DNA of 64,000 nucleotides from Actinopolyspora mzabensis (GTDB taxonomy: Bacteria; Actinomycetota; Actinomycetes; Mycobacteriales; Pseudonocardiaceae). A model generated the notes under the pieces. The model made no database searches. It saw only the letters and a program-made list of their open reading frames with translations, and was not told the DNA's origin. Positions 1 to 9,995 of this stretch are shown here, in pieces; within the stretch, counting starts at the first letter, position 1; each line of letters starts with the position of its first letter. Location: the NCBI RefSeq assembly GCF_900101095.1, contig NZ_FNFM01000015.1:1-64000 (forward strand), in the 5' to 3' direction. Made by a program: the position numbers and the translations under genes.

Positions 1-1007
1 GCTGCCGCGGTGTCGGCTTCGGTGGCGGCTCCGTAGCCACCGCCGACGAGTTCCGGTGCGACCTCGGCCGCCTCGGAGGCTTCGTGTTCGGCCAGCCAAC
101 GCTCCGCGTCGATGGCCGCCGAGCAACCCGAACCGGCAGCCGTGACAGCCTGCCGGTACGTCTTGTCCACCAGGTCACCCGCGGCGAACACACCCGGGAT
201 GTTGGTGGCGGTGGAGGGATGCCGCACCTGCACGTAGCCCTCCTCGTCCACCTCGACCTGGTCGGTGACGAGCTTGCTCCGCGGATCGTGCCCGATCGCG
301 ACGAACATGCCCGTCACCGGCAGCTGCGACTCCTGCCCGGTCACGGTGTCACGCACGGTCAGCCCGGAGACGGTCCCGTCCCCGTTGACCTCGGTGACCA
401 CGGTGTTCGTGCGCCAGTGGATCTTGTCGTTGGCCCGTGCGCGTTCCAGCATGATCTTGGAGGCGCGGAAGTCCTCGCGACGGTGCAGGATGGTCACCGA
501 GTTCGCGAACCGGGTGAGGAAGGTGGCCTCCTCCATGGCGGAGTCACCACCGCCGACCACGGCGATGTCCTGGTCGCGGAAGAAGAACCCGTCGCAGGTG
601 GCGCACGCCGACACACCACGCCCCAACAACCGGTCCTCACCGGGTACGCCGACGTAGCGCGCCGCCGCCCCCATCGCCAGGATCACGGCCCTGGCCCGGT
701 ACTCCACACCGCCGGAGGTGACGGTCTTGATCTCCCCGCCGAGATCGATCTCCTCGACGTCGGCGGTCTTGAGCTCCGCCCCGAAACGCTCCGCCTGCGA
801 GCGGAACTGCTCCATGAGTTCGGGGCCCATGATCCCGTCGCGGAATCCGGGATAGTTCTCCACATCGGTCGTGGTCATGAGTTCACCGCCGTACTGGGTG
901 CCCTCGAAGACCAACGGTCGCAGCTCCGCCCTCGCCGCATACACCGCAGCCGTGTACCCGGCAGGACCCGAGCCCACGACGATCAAATTCCGCACGTCGC
1001 CAGTCAC
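1..1007 (-). CDS. trxB: Thioredoxin reductase, 3' end beyond window
   Basis: NADPH-dependent flavoprotein that reduces thioredoxin in the cytoplasm. The GTG start at 1007 is preceded by a GGAAGGGG ribosome site. Residues 11-16 form the FAD-binding GSGPAG motif. The redox pair is CATC at residues 135-138, the same numbering as in E. coli TrxB, followed by DGFFFRD. A second nucleotide-binding motif, VVGGGDSA, lies just after, and the C-terminal FAD motif reads GVFAAGD. About 335 codons are present with no stop, so the protein has an Ala/Glu-rich tail longer than the usual 310-320 residues, or a C-terminal fusion outside the window. It follows sigM and its anti-sigma gene on the same strand, as in M. 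tuberculosis (sigM, rsmA, trxB2, trxC), so trxA is expected next. Confidence 0.96.
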   Translation of the reverse strand, partial: MTGDVRNLIVVGSGPAGYTAAVYAARAELRPLVFEGTQYGGELMTTTDVENYPGFRDGIMGPELMEQFRSQAERFGAELKTADVEEIDLGGEIKTVTSGGVEYRARAVILAMGAAARYVGVPGEDRLLGRGVSACATCDGFFFRDQDIAVVGGGDSAMEEATFLTRFANSVTILHRREDFRASKIMLERARANDKIHWRTNTVVTEVNGDGTVSGLTVRDTVTGQESQLPVTGMFVAIGHDPRSKLVTDQVEVDEEGYVQVRHPSTATNIPGVFAAGDLVDKTYRQAVTAAGSGCSAAIDAERWLAEHEASEAAEVAPELVGGGYGAATEADTAA

Positions 1008-1249
1008 CGCGCCCCTTCCCTCGTCACGTCGTTCGCGCGTGGTCGGTGTCCGCGCGCATCATCGTCAACGTGATACTAGGTGTCGGTTGTTCCCGCACCG
1101 GCCGGGTGAGTGCCCCCGCCCACATGCTGGACCGGTGGGTCCGAGGCCGGGGTGAACCCGGCTGTCACCGCCCGGGCGGCTCGTCGACCTCGCCGTACGG
1201 AACGGAAAGGTAGAGCACCCCGGCGGACGAGCCGGTTCGGTTCTCCCGG

Positions 1250-2119
1250 TCAGCCACCGATCACGGTGTCCGAGAGGGTCGCGGGCTCGCCCGCCCCGCA
1301 CTCGGGGCCGACCGTCAATAACCGGAACCGGCCGACCTCGCCGGTGGACAGCACCATCAGCTGGGCCGGTTCACCGTTGAAGGTGATCCGCCGCGCTCCC
1401 ATGGGGTCGCTGTCGGAGATCCCGTTGGCCTGTAAACACCGCAACAGTCGGCCGGGGTCGTCCAGCCCGCCCGCGTACTCCTCCTCGGAGGAGAGCACCG
1501 CCTGCAACTGTTCGCCGGTGAGCGTCGCCTGCTCCCCGGTCAGCGCCAACGGCGGATCCGAGGTGTCGGTGGCGACCGGGGGCTCCGAACCGGTGTCCCC
1601 GGCCCGGTCGCCGCCGGGTTCACCGCCCGGAACCGTGACCAGCACCACGGCCAACACCGCCGCGGCCGCGGCCACCAGACCCGAGCCCCACGCGAGCCCC
1701 CGGCGGCGTCGGTTGCCGCCCCGGCCGGAAGCACGTCCGATGTCGATCACTTCGGCCCGTTCCGGCACCGGCGCCCCGGGGGAGTCCGCCCGCTCGTCCC
1801 CGTGGACCTCGGCTCCGACGGTGTGGTCGGGTTGCCCGTCGGCCCCGTCCGTGGCCACCGGAAGCGGTTCGACGGCCAGTGACCGCTCGATGCGGGCCGC
1901 CACCTCCTCCGGTATCTCGACGGCGACCTCTTCCGCCAGTTGGGTCCGCGTGGTCTCCAGCGCGGTCAGGACCGCCGCGGCGGCCGGATCAGCGCTCGTC
2001 ACGGGCCGGAGTCGCGCCGCGGTCTCCTCGTCGAGCGCTCCCGCGTGCAGTTCGGCCAGCATCTCGGGGGACCACTCCGGAACCCCGTGCTCACCGGCAC
2101 GCCGATCCTCGCCACTCAT
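1250..2119 (-). CDS. rsmA: Anti-sigma-M factor (RsmA-like membrane protein)
   Basis: Predicted membrane-anchored anti-sigma factor for SigM, 289 residues. The ATG at 2119 overlaps the sigM stop as ATGA, implying translational coupling. Residues 1-130 are a cytoplasmic acidic region (WSPEMLAELHAGALDEE near the start), followed by an Arg-rich stretch and a single membrane segment at about 140-163. The rest is an extracytoplasmic domain with a pair of cysteines (LLRCLQ and GPECGAG). This matches Rv3912 in order, topology and size class. The identification rests mainly on synteny and topology, because sequence conservation in this family is low. An in-frame extension up to 2623 exists but runs inside sigM and has no ribosome site. 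Confidence 0.85.
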   Translation of the reverse strand: MSGEDRRAGEHGVPEWSPEMLAELHAGALDEETAARLRPVTSADPAAAAVLTALETTRTQLAEEVAVEIPEEVAARIERSLAVEPLPVATDGADGQPDHTVGAEVHGDERADSPGAPVPERAEVIDIGRASGRGGNRRRRGLAWGSGLVAAAAAVLAVVLVTVPGGEPGGDRAGDTGSEPPVATDTSDPPLALTGEQATLTGEQLQAVLSSEEEYAGGLDDPGRLLRCLQANGISDSDPMGARRITFNGEPAQLMVLSTGEVGRFRLLTVGPECGAGEPATLSDTVIGG

Positions 2120-2724
2120 CGTCCCTCCCGTCGACGCGTGGCCATGCCTTCGTCTGAGACGTGCGCGTCCGCACTCGGGTTCCGTAGATGCCCGAGAAGT
2201 TGCGCCAACTTGATCCGGCCTCTGGCACAGCGGCTTTTGACGGTGCCCTCGGCCACGCCGAGCAGTCTCGACGCTTCCGAAACCGGATATCCCTCGACGT
2301 CCACGAGCACGATAGCGGCTCGTTGATCTTCCGGCAGCTCGCCGAGCGCGTCCGATACGACCATCCGGGTGTCGTGCTCGGCTATTCTGTCGTGCGGGTG
2401 TGCGGGCTCGCCCGGGCCGTCCTCCGGTAGTGGGACGGTGGCTCGGGTCTGACGTCTGCGAATTCGATCCAGGCAGGCGTTCACCACGATCCGGTGCAGC
2501 CAGGTGGTGACCCTGGACTCGGAGCGGAACGAACCCGCGTTGCGAAACGCGGAGATCATCGCGTCCTGCAGCGCGTCGGCGGCTTCCTCCGGATCGCGCA
2601 TCGTCCGCAGGGCCACCGACCACAGTCGATCACGGTGCCGCCGGAAGAGCTCGGAGAACGCCTGCCGGTCCCCGGATAGGTGAGCCGCTATGAGATCGGC
2701 ATCCGAACTGGCGGTTTCTGACAC
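2116..2724 (-). CDS. sigM: ECF RNA polymerase sigma factor SigM
   Basis: Extracytoplasmic-function sigma factor, 202 residues from a GTG at 2724. Region 2 includes FSELFRRHRDRLWSVALRTM and DPEEAADALQDAMISAFR, followed by the VTTWLHRIVVNACLDRIRRR segment. Region 4 carries LPEDQRAAIVLVDVEGYPVS and GVAEGTVKSRCARGR, the helix-turn-helix that reads the -35 element. The gene is followed by its anti-sigma gene with a 4-base overlap and then trxB, the same arrangement as sigM-rsmA-trxB2 in mycobacteria. In M. tuberculosis SigM controls late-growth surface and secretion genes; whether the regulon is shared here is not visible. A short A/T-rich CATAAT element lies about 20 bases upstream of the start. 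Confidence 0.93.
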   Translation of the reverse strand: MSETASSDADLIAAHLSGDRQAFSELFRRHRDRLWSVALRTMRDPEEAADALQDAMISAFRNAGSFRSESRVTTWLHRIVVNACLDRIRRRQTRATVPLPEDGPGEPAHPHDRIAEHDTRMVVSDALGELPEDQRAAIVLVDVEGYPVSEASRLLGVAEGTVKSRCARGRIKLAQLLGHLRNPSADAHVSDEGMATRRREGR

Positions 2725-2879
2725 GCCACGAACCCTACTGATTATGCGCTGTTACACATCCACCAGATTGGTCAGAGGGGGGCGCAGGCCCACCGGAGTG
2801 GACGTTCTGGTGTCCTGTCCCGACGGTGCCGGGGTGCGAGAACTACTCCGGAACCGGCGTTCCCAGCGGCTCGGTGCCT

Positions 2880-2913
2880 CCCCTCCCCGCCGGGAGCTCG
2901 CCGCCGGGAGGGG
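2880..2913 (-). terminator. Terminator-like hairpin after the murJ-pseudokinase genes
   Basis: CCCCTCCC (2880-2887) pairs with GGGAGGGG (2906-2913); the 18-base loop can form a further GC stem. It lies between the end of the pseudokinase gene (2971) and the start of sigM (2724), both on the minus strand. There is no U tract, as is common in actinobacteria. Confidence 0.5.
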
Positions 2914-2970
2914 CGCGGCCCGTCCGCCGGCACGTCGCGTCGTCTCGTAGCGTCGTGCCGGATCACCGAG

Positions 2971-4614
2971 TCACGTCTGCCCGTTGACGCCGCGCAGCTC
3001 GATCTCCTCGATCTCGGAGCTGTAGCGGTCGCCCTGGGAGAGTCCGGTGATCCAGACGAGCACGTGCGAAGTGGATTCGTCGGTTTTCACCGGGATGGTG
3101 GTGGTTCCGTCGCTGAGTTCGCCCTTGCCGATCACCTTCGCGCTGGACAGCTCCGGAGAGTCGTCGGAGGCCGCCCGGATCTCCAGCTCGGTCCCCGAAC
3201 TGGGGGAAGTGACGTCCACTTCGGTGAGTTTCGAGGGGTTCTCCAGGGTGAGCAGGACGCCGATCCCGCTCTTGAAACCGGTTCCGAGCTGGTCGTTGTA
3301 GCCGTCGGTCTGCCAGCTGGTGCCCTTGTCGCCGTCGTGCACCAGGCCGACCTCGTCCTGGTTGTCCCGGTCCTGCTCGGTGACGAACACGTCCGAGCCG
3401 GTCACCGCGACCGGTTTCGGCTGGGGCCGGGAGCTCTCCTCCGAGCTGGACGAGGATGGTTGCTGCGAGTCGCTGTTCGTCTCCCCACCGACGATCCGGT
3501 TGGGGCCCGCCGTATCCGTGGGGCCCACGAACATGCCGATCAGCATGGCGGCCAGCCAGCTGACCACGAAGAGCGTCACCACGGCCACGGCTCCGACCCC
3601 GTAGATCAGTTTGCGCCGTTTGCGTGGATCCGGTTTGGGGTCCTCGCGTTGCCAGACGTCGTCACCACGAGCTTCCACCCCCGCGGGGGCCGAGTGCATC
3701 ACGGCTTCGCCCGCGTCCTGCTGTGCGTACTGCTCCAGCACCCGCAGCACCGCCGCGCCGGTTCGCACCCCGCCGGTGGTGCCGTTCGACTCCGGACTGC
3801 CCAGTGCGCGTACCGCCACCGTGGACAGTTCCAGCGGGATGGCCGGGCGCAGCGTGCGAGGCGGGACGACTGTCCCGTCGGGGCCCGCCGGTGCGGAGGA
3901 GACGCCCTCCGGACTGCCGGACAGCGCCCAGCGGCCGGTCAGCAGCAGATAGAGCACGGCGCCCAGGCCGCGCACGTCCTCCCCGGAACCCGCGTCCGGC
4001 ATCGGCCCCGGGAACGCCATCCGGATCTCGCCGTCGCCGGTGACCCGCACCCGCTGCGGGTGGTCGATGCCCAGCACAAGTCCCGCGTGGTGCGCCGCCT
4101 CCACGGCGGCGGCCAGGGGTTGCAGCAGCCTGGCGGCGGTTCCCGGGGCCAGCGGTCCGTCCGAGATCAACTCGGTCAGGTCGCTGCCGTGGGTCCACTC
4201 CGCGATCACGATGCCCAGCACGCCGTCCGGATCACCGGGAGCGCTGCTGACCACGTCGAGCACCCTGGCGACTCCGACGTGATTGAAAGTGCTGGCGTGC
4301 ATCGCGCGTTCCAGCGTGCGGCGCGCGTCCGAGGTCTGCGTGGTGTCGGTGCTGTCCCCCACGATGATCGTCAGGGAGACGTCGCGTCCGAGGACGCCGT
4401 CCTTGGCCCGCCAGAGCTGAGCGTTGCAACGACTGTCCGAACCGACCTTGGCGAGCAGCCGATATCGTCCGTGGTCGAGTACCGCTCCCGGCGCGAGTCG
4501 CTGCTCGGATGCGTGTGCCGTACTCGTAGTGTCCTCCCGACGCACGGTTCGTTCGTTGTGGATCGTGTCCTCGTGCTGTCCGGCACCCGGCTGCTCGGTC
4601 GGTTTTCCGCTCAC
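2971..4614 (-). CDS. MurJ-partner transmembrane pseudokinase
   Basis: Membrane protein of 547 residues. Residues about 45-290 have a Ser/Thr-kinase fold without catalytic machinery: the glycine loop is degenerate (KVGSDSRCNAQLW), the ATP lysine position reads RDVSLTIIVG, the HRD site reads LVLGIDHPQRV, and no DFG is present. A membrane segment follows at about 336-360 (KLIYGVGAVAVVTLFVVSWL), then a Ser/Gln-rich linker and an extracellular discoidin/CBM-like domain with LVHDGDKGTSWQTDG. In M. tuberculosis the same domains are fused to MviN (Rv3910), where the phosphorylated pseudokinase binds FhaA to control lipid II flipping. Here they are a separate gene 137 bases after murJ. The start is the GTG at 4614, preceded by GGGAG at 7 bases. 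Reading on upstream in frame only enters murJ. Confidence 0.88.
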   Translation of the reverse strand: MSGKPTEQPGAGQHEDTIHNERTVRREDTTSTAHASEQRLAPGAVLDHGRYRLLAKVGSDSRCNAQLWRAKDGVLGRDVSLTIIVGDSTDTTQTSDARRTLERAMHASTFNHVGVARVLDVVSSAPGDPDGVLGIVIAEWTHGSDLTELISDGPLAPGTAARLLQPLAAAVEAAHHAGLVLGIDHPQRVRVTGDGEIRMAFPGPMPDAGSGEDVRGLGAVLYLLLTGRWALSGSPEGVSSAPAGPDGTVVPPRTLRPAIPLELSTVAVRALGSPESNGTTGGVRTGAAVLRVLEQYAQQDAGEAVMHSAPAGVEARGDDVWQREDPKPDPRKRRKLIYGVGAVAVVTLFVVSWLAAMLIGMFVGPTDTAGPNRIVGGETNSDSQQPSSSSSEESSRPQPKPVAVTGSDVFVTEQDRDNQDEVGLVHDGDKGTSWQTDGYNDQLGTGFKSGIGVLLTLENPSKLTEVDVTSPSSGTELEIRAASDDSPELSSAKVIGKGELSDGTTTIPVKTDESTSHVLVWITGLSQGDRYSSEIEEIELRGVNGQT

Positions 4615-4751
4615 CTGCCGTCTCCCGATTCTTCCCGTCGGCAAAGGGTCGCCGAACGCGAACCCCGCTCGTGCAAGGGCGGCCGTAGCCCACCATGATC
4701 CCGTCCGCCCCGCCGTAGAGACTCCCCGTTCGAGAGTACGTGACACCGTCC

Positions 4752-6668
4752 TCAGCGGCGACGCAGCAGACCCGTAATTCGGTTGAACGCGGGTTGGAGT
4801 TCCCGAACCCGCAGCAGCCACATCACGCCGAAGATGGCGGCCAGCCCGATAGTGCCGCCGAACACCACCTGCAGCCAACCGATCAAGGCACCGGCCTCGC
4901 CGGGAACGAGCGTGTCGATACCGGTGCTGACCAGCCATGCCAGTGCCCCGCCTGCCACGGAAGCCGCCAGCGTTCTGCCCAAAGTGCTCAGAAAACGGCG
5001 GGTGCCCAGTGGGCCCAGTCGGTGCCGCAGCCAGAGCTCGCCGACGAGCGAACCGATGACGAAGGTGAACGAGTTCGTGAACGTTATCCCCAGGACAGCG
5101 CTCTCCTCGGGCAGGAGAGCGGCCACCCCGATCGCGAGTAACACCTTCACAACGGTCATCACGACCATGATCAGCGTGGGGGTCCGCGCGTCCTTCAGGG
5201 CGTAGAAGGCGCGCATCTGCATCATGGTGATCGCGAAGGGCAGCACCCCGAACGAGGAGACGACCAACGCGAGTCCGAGCTGCTCGACCGAGCCGATGCC
5301 GTCCCTGACGGAGAACAGCGCCATGGCGATCGGCACGCCGAGCGCGGTCATCACCGCGCTGATCGGCAGCAGCGAGACGGTGGACAGCCGGTTGCCCAGC
5401 GAGAGGTCGCCGATCATCCGTTCGTTGTCCCCGTCCGCGGCGGCCGCGCTCATGCGCGGCAGGATCGCCGTCATCACCGAGAACCCGATCACGCCGTAGG
5501 GCAGCTGCAGCAGCATCCACGCGTAGTTGTAGATGGACCACGCACCGGGGTCGGCGGCGGTGGCCACGCGGGAGAGCGCCAACAGTCCGACCTGGCTGAC
5601 CCCGACGTAGCCCAGCATCCACAGCGTCATCCCGCCGAATTCGGACAGCCGGGAGTCCCAGCCCATTCTGGGGAGGAAACTCAGCCCGGTCCGGCGCAAG
5701 GCCGGAAGCTGTACGCAGGCCTGCGCCAGCACACCGCAGCTGACACCGATCCCCAGGGTCAGCAGGTGCGCGTCGGTCATCCGCACCGGATTCACGCTCA
5801 GTTCGCCGGGCAGCAGGGTGTAGACGCCGAGCGTGGCGAGGATGACCACGTTGTTCATCACCGGTGCCCAGGCGGGCGGGCCGAAGATCTGCTTGGACTG
5901 CAACAGCGCGCCGAACAGCGCGCTGGCGCCGTAGCACAGGATCTGGGGCAGCAGCAGGTAGGCGAAAGCCGTGGCCAGTTCCGGGTTGGCCTTCTCGGAG
6001 TCGCCCATGTAGAGCCAGACCAGTCCCGGTGCGGCGAGCAGGGACAGCAGGGTGCCCAGCAGCAGCACCAGTCCCGAGGCGGCCAGCAGCTTGCGCACGT
6101 ACTCCTGCCCGCCGTCGGCGTCGGACTTCTGCGCCCGCACCAGCACCGGCACGATCACGCTGGTGAGCACACCGCCGATGAGCAGTTCGAAAATGCTGGT
6201 CGGCAGCGTGTTGGCGACGGTGAACGAGTCGTTGGCCACGCTGAAGCCGATGGTGTAAGCCAGCACCAGTTTCCAGCCGAAGCCGGTGATCCGGCTGATC
6301 AGCGTGGCGATCGCCATCGAGCCGCTGGCTTTGAGCAGTGATTTCTTGCCGCCGCTGTGCCGGGGTTCGGAAGTCTCCTCCCCCTGGGCGCCGGCGGTTT
6401 CTCGGTCGGTGGTCAAGCGCTCGGCCCTGTCGTCGACGCTGGGGAAGACCTCGGTGTGCTGTTCGGCCCGGACGTTGCCGGGGCCGTGGCCGACGGTCGG
6501 GATCGGCTGGGTCAGCTCCGCGGCGTTGCCGGAGGTGTCCGTCTCCGGTGCCGCGGTGGGGGCCGCCGGAAAACCGGTCACCCGTGGGAGCGGTTCTGTC
6601 GGGTGAGCGTCCTCCCCACCGGGGCTTCCTCGTGAACCGAGGGATCCGGTGCGGTTGTCTCCGTTCAC
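4752..6668 (-). CDS. murJ: Lipid II flippase MurJ (MviN)
   Basis: Polytopic membrane protein that flips lipid-linked peptidoglycan precursor across the plasma membrane. It has 638 residues from a GTG at 6668, chosen because GAAGGAA stands 8 bases upstream. About 120 residues of hydrophilic, Pro/Thr/Glu-rich N-terminus precede the first membrane helix (SLLKASGSMAIATLISRITG), followed by the MATE/MOP-type bundle of about 14 helices, including SFTVANTLPTSIFELLIGGV. The protein ends shortly after the last helix (RELQPAFNRITGLLRRR), whereas the mycobacterial protein continues into a pseudokinase. That pseudokinase is encoded by the next gene. A longer in-frame reading to 6869 would add repetitive sequence without a ribosome site. 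Confidence 0.95.
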   Translation of the reverse strand: MNGDNRTGSLGSRGSPGGEDAHPTEPLPRVTGFPAAPTAAPETDTSGNAAELTQPIPTVGHGPGNVRAEQHTEVFPSVDDRAERLTTDRETAGAQGEETSEPRHSGGKKSLLKASGSMAIATLISRITGFGWKLVLAYTIGFSVANDSFTVANTLPTSIFELLIGGVLTSVIVPVLVRAQKSDADGGQEYVRKLLAASGLVLLLGTLLSLLAAPGLVWLYMGDSEKANPELATAFAYLLLPQILCYGASALFGALLQSKQIFGPPAWAPVMNNVVILATLGVYTLLPGELSVNPVRMTDAHLLTLGIGVSCGVLAQACVQLPALRRTGLSFLPRMGWDSRLSEFGGMTLWMLGYVGVSQVGLLALSRVATAADPGAWSIYNYAWMLLQLPYGVIGFSVMTAILPRMSAAAADGDNERMIGDLSLGNRLSTVSLLPISAVMTALGVPIAMALFSVRDGIGSVEQLGLALVVSSFGVLPFAITMMQMRAFYALKDARTPTLIMVVMTVVKVLLAIGVAALLPEESAVLGITFTNSFTFVIGSLVGELWLRHRLGPLGTRRFLSTLGRTLAASVAGGALAWLVSTGIDTLVPGEAGALIGWLQVVFGGTIGLAAIFGVMWLLRVRELQPAFNRITGLLRRR

Positions 6669-6826
6669 CAACTCATTCCTTCGATCGGCATGCTCACCCG
6701 TACGTGTGCAACCCGGCCAGGTTAGCTGAGGCCGCATCACCCGATGGCTCGCCGTTACGGGTGGGCGGGCCGCCACGCTCCGGCGAGATGATCCTCGTGC
6801 GCTCGCCGACCAGCGAGCGACGCCTC

Positions 6827-6880
6827 CGACGACCGGGGGTTTCCCGACGACCGGGGGTTTCCCGACCACTGGGGTGTTCC
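6827..6880. repeat. 18-bp tandem repeat, two exact copies plus one degenerate
   Basis: The unit CGACGACCGGGGGTTTCC occurs at 6827-6844 and 6845-6862, with a diverged third copy at 6863-6880. It lies in the 331-base gap (6669-6999) between the DUF6049 gene and murJ. The rest of the gap is G-rich and holds no credible gene. The repeat is upstream of the murJ start and could be part of its promoter region or leader. Confidence 0.85.
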
Positions 6881-6999
6881 CGGAGCGGGGAGCACCCCGG
6901 GGCCGCCGTGTTCCGGTGCGCCCGGAAGCCGATCGCGAGTCCGTGCACAGGGGATCGGGTCGCAGGAGCTCAGGTCACAGGGGCTCGGGACAAAGGGTC

Positions 7000-9465
7000 T
7001 CAGCTCTGCTGTGGATCATTTTCGGTGGCCGGGCGTTCGGACGCGTCGTCCGTTCCGGTGGCGTCCCCCGAACCGAGCGGTGTTTCGCTCGTTTTGTCCG
7101 AATTCTCCGCTTCAGGCGGTTTCGGCGGAGTGTCGGATGGCTCACTCCCGTTCGGACCCGACTGGGGCCCAGCCGTCCCGGCGGTACCGTTCGTCCCGTC
7201 GGCATCGTCCGGCGCGGTGGTGCCGTTGCGGCCCCTGATCCGGCGGACGATACGTCTGCCGGAAAGCAGCACGAGCAGTGCCGCACCGCTGATCGTGATG
7301 ATCAGCGAAACCGCGCCGTAGGCGTTCGATTTCACCCGGATGCGCTGGGTCCTGCCCAGCTTCGTGCCTCCCTCGGTGCGCATCGTCACATCCACGGTGA
7401 ACTTGCCCGCCCGCTCGGCGTGCAGCTTCGGCAGGAACTGGCGCTTGCCGTTGGCGGGGACCTTCAGCCTGCCGAGGTCGTCCACGCTCACCCCGCGTGG
7501 GCTGTCCACGTGCAGCTCGAACCATATGGTCACCGGCAGGTTGTTGACCACCGTCACGGGCAGTTTGCCGTTGCTCGAGGTCAGCGAGATCGGCTTAGGA
7601 TTCCCCAGCCGAACACTGCCGAGGACGCCCCGCAGGGTTTGTTCCGCCGTGTCCACCCATCGCCGGGCCGTCCCACTCTCGCCCCGCCAGGCGCTGGAGG
7701 CCCCGCGCAGCAGCCCGTTGCGCAGTGGCGTGGTCACGCTGGCCGGGTCGACGTTCTTGGCGGGTTCACGCGCGGCGGCCCGGTAGAGCTGGCCGACCTT
7801 GCGGTTCTGCGTCGCGAGCTCGTCGAGCACCCGCTGCGGGATCTCGTCGGCGGCGCTGCTCGTCGGATAGGTGATCGCCACCTGCTGGGGACCGCTCCCG
7901 GCGGACTGCTCCCGCGTTCCGGCGGCTCCCTGCTTCGTCGAGCTGCCGCCGGACTCGGGCAGGGCCGTCGGCCGCACGAAACCGGCGTCCCGCAGTGTTC
8001 GCAGCCCCGACAGGAAGTCGCGCAGTTCTCCCTCGTCCGGATTCCAGCGGCGGGGTGGAGCGATGAGCGTGGTACCGGGCACCGTCGCGCTCCGGGAGCG
8101 GAACGTCAGGCTCGCCAGGCCGTCCAGCAGCGCGGGGGTGGCGTCACCCAGCGGGGAGAGCCGGGTCGAGTTGGCGGCGCTCTGCCCGCGCATCGGGTTG
8201 AGCGCGTCGGCCACCAGGGGGTCGATCAGTCGAGCGTTCGGCGTGTAATCGGAGTTCGCGGTGCTCAGCCGCACCGGCCGCAGCGACCCGTCGGTGCTCG
8301 CGAGTGAGTCGGGGTGCAGCAGCATCGTGCTCACCGCGGTGCCGGCGAGCTGCGAGGCGGCCGGTTCGTCCAGCGCCCCGTCCACCGGCCAGAGGACTTT
8401 CTCGCGGACCTCGACGCCCAGCGTCTCGCTCACCGCGTCCGCGCCGTCCAGCGAGTCCTCGATCAGTTCGGGCAGTTCCGCACGCCCCAGCGCCACCACG
8501 TCCGTGTCGCTGTAGGGCACCGAGATCACGCAACGTCCCTCGGTCACCGCCCGCAGGTCGTCCAGCCAGGCCTTGGCGGCCTCGGAACCGGTTCCCCGCA
8601 CCGTCTCGCCGTTGTCCCGGCGCACCCGGTAGCCCTCGGCCATGGCCTTCGCCGTGACGATCAGGTCCGGGTCTATCGCGAAGCACAGTCCCTTGCCCAG
8701 CGGTGCGTCCGGGGGGACTTCTTCGGACACCGCCCGGACCATGCCGTGCAACCTGCCGCCCGGCGCCAGTGATCGGGCGAGTCGGTCGTCGGTGAGGATG
8801 GTCGGCCGTCCGGGCAGCCGCTGCTGGATCATCCTCGGGTAGTCGATCAGCGGTATCAGCGTGGTCACCGGCGTGCTCTCGGAGGGGGACGCCGGGGAGC
8901 CGCCCGGAGGTGAGAGCACGGGCAGCATGAACCGGGTGGAGCCCACGCGGGCCCGCCGCTGGGAGGTGAGCTCACCGTTGACGTTGAGCAGCAGCGGATA
9001 GATCCCCGGGGAGCCGATGCGCAGTGCGCGGGAGTCCGTGCCGCTCAGCGTCACCCGAAGTTCGAAGTCAGTCCGGGCGCCCGCGGGCAGTTCGGCGGCG
9101 ACCGGTTCGAACCTGGTCCGCACCACGGCGGTGGACGCCCGGTCCCGCAGCGCAGTGAGCACGCTGGCGCGGGTGGCGCGCGCCTCGCCGCGCTGTAGTC
9201 GCATCTCCAGGTCGCGCAGGGTGCTGTCGCTGGTGTTGTGGATGGTTCCGTTGATGGTCAGCGTGTTCGACGAATCGTTCCGAACCAGCTGCGGCGTGAC
9301 CGTGGAGACGGCGATGTCGATCCGCTCGGTGGGCTGCGCCTCGGCCACCGGGGCGGCCACGGGGGCCAACGCCGCGAGCAGGGCGCTCACCACGAGCAGC
9401 AGGCCCACCCGTAACCGGATCCGTGCGCCGCGTCGCTTTCGTACGTGACCGGGGCCGCGGGTCAT
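7000..9465 (-). CDS. DUF6049 family secreted membrane-anchored protein
   Basis: Conserved actinobacterial protein of 821 residues, equivalent by position to Rv3909. An Arg-rich N-terminus and a hydrophobic segment ([20 protein letters not shown]) form a signal peptide with likely cleavage after AEA near residue 43. A long extracytoplasmic region contains beta-rich domains ([20 protein letters not shown] early, [20 protein letters not shown] late). One C-terminal membrane helix ([19 protein letters not shown]) precedes a basic stop-transfer and an acidic Pro/Ser/Thr tail. The ATG at 9465 overlaps the Nudix stop by 4 bases. Function is unknown; constant linkage to murJ suggests an envelope role. 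Confidence 0.9.
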   Translation of the reverse strand: MTRGPGHVRKRRGARIRLRVGLLLVVSALLAALAPVAAPVAEAQPTERIDIAVSTVTPQLVRNDSSNTLTINGTIHNTSDSTLRDLEMRLQRGEARATRASVLTALRDRASTAVVRTRFEPVAAELPAGARTDFELRVTLSGTDSRALRIGSPGIYPLLLNVNGELTSQRRARVGSTRFMLPVLSPPGGSPASPSESTPVTTLIPLIDYPRMIQQRLPGRPTILTDDRLARSLAPGGRLHGMVRAVSEEVPPDAPLGKGLCFAIDPDLIVTAKAMAEGYRVRRDNGETVRGTGSEAAKAWLDDLRAVTEGRCVISVPYSDTDVVALGRAELPELIEDSLDGADAVSETLGVEVREKVLWPVDGALDEPAASQLAGTAVSTMLLHPDSLASTDGSLRPVRLSTANSDYTPNARLIDPLVADALNPMRGQSAANSTRLSPLGDATPALLDGLASLTFRSRSATVPGTTLIAPPRRWNPDEGELRDFLSGLRTLRDAGFVRPTALPESGGSSTKQGAAGTREQSAGSGPQQVAITYPTSSAADEIPQRVLDELATQNRKVGQLYRAAAREPAKNVDPASVTTPLRNGLLRGASSAWRGESGTARRWVDTAEQTLRGVLGSVRLGNPKPISLTSSNGKLPVTVVNNLPVTIWFELHVDSPRGVSVDDLGRLKVPANGKRQFLPKLHAERAGKFTVDVTMRTEGGTKLGRTQRIRVKSNAYGAVSLIITISGAALLVLLSGRRIVRRIRGRNGTTAPDDADGTNGTAGTAGPQSGPNGSEPSDTPPKPPEAENSDKTSETPLGSGDATGTDDASERPATENDPQQS

Positions 9466-9995
9466 CCGTGCTCCGTTCCGGTACCGAACTCCGCGCTGCC
9501 CGTGCCGGGCCCGAACAGCGCGATCGCGTGCTGGACGAGCCTGCGCTCGTCGGCGTAGGCCAGAGCCCTGTCCAGCTCACCAAGCGGCATCCACGCCACC
9601 TCGGTGACCTCCACGTCCTCGTCGGAAAGATCGCCGCCCATGGCCACCAGCAGGAAATGGTGCACGGTCTTGTGCACTCGCCGGTTGTCCGCGACGAACC
9701 AGTAGTCGATCGTCCCGATCGGGCGGATTACCCGTCCGATGATGCCCGTCTCCTCGGATACTTCTCGTGCGGCGGTCTCCTCCGGTGTTTCACCGGTCTC
9801 GATATGACCCTTGGGCAGGGACCACAGCAACCGGCCTCGCCGGTCGGAACGTCCGATGACGGCGGCGTTCTCCCATCCCCCGTCGACGACCAGCCCACCG
9901 GCGGAGGTCTCGTCCACGGTCCGCAGCCCGCGCCGCCGCCGCGGCCCCCGACGTTTGGATCGGGAGCCGCCGGAGCGACCGGGCAGAGGGGGCAT
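9462..9995 (-). CDS. mutT4: Nudix hydrolase, MutT4-like
   Basis: Hydrolase of nucleoside-diphosphate-type substrates, 177 residues. The Nudix box is complete at about residues 64-86: [20 protein letters not shown] followed by TGI, matching GX5EX7REUXEEXGU. A basic N-terminal extension ([18 protein letters not shown]) precedes the domain. It sits between divergent pcnA and the DUF6049 gene, as does mutT4 (Rv3908) in M. tuberculosis, and overlaps the downstream gene by 4 bases, so the two are probably co-translated. The true substrate cannot be told from sequence. Confidence 0.9.
   Translation of the reverse strand: MPPLPGRSGGSRSKRRGPRRRRGLRTVDETSAGGLVVDGGWENAAVIGRSDRRGRLLWSLPKGHIETGETPEETAAREVSEETGIIGRVIRPIGTIDYWFVADNRRVHKTVHHFLLVAMGGDLSDEDVEVTEVAWMPLGELDRALAYADERRLVQHAIALFGPGTGSAEFGTGTEHG

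Noticed and set aside
4615-5937. N-terminal extension of the pseudokinase frame
   Set aside because: It overlaps murJ in another frame and is Arg/Gly/His-rich; the GTG at 4614 with GGGAG upstream is a better start.
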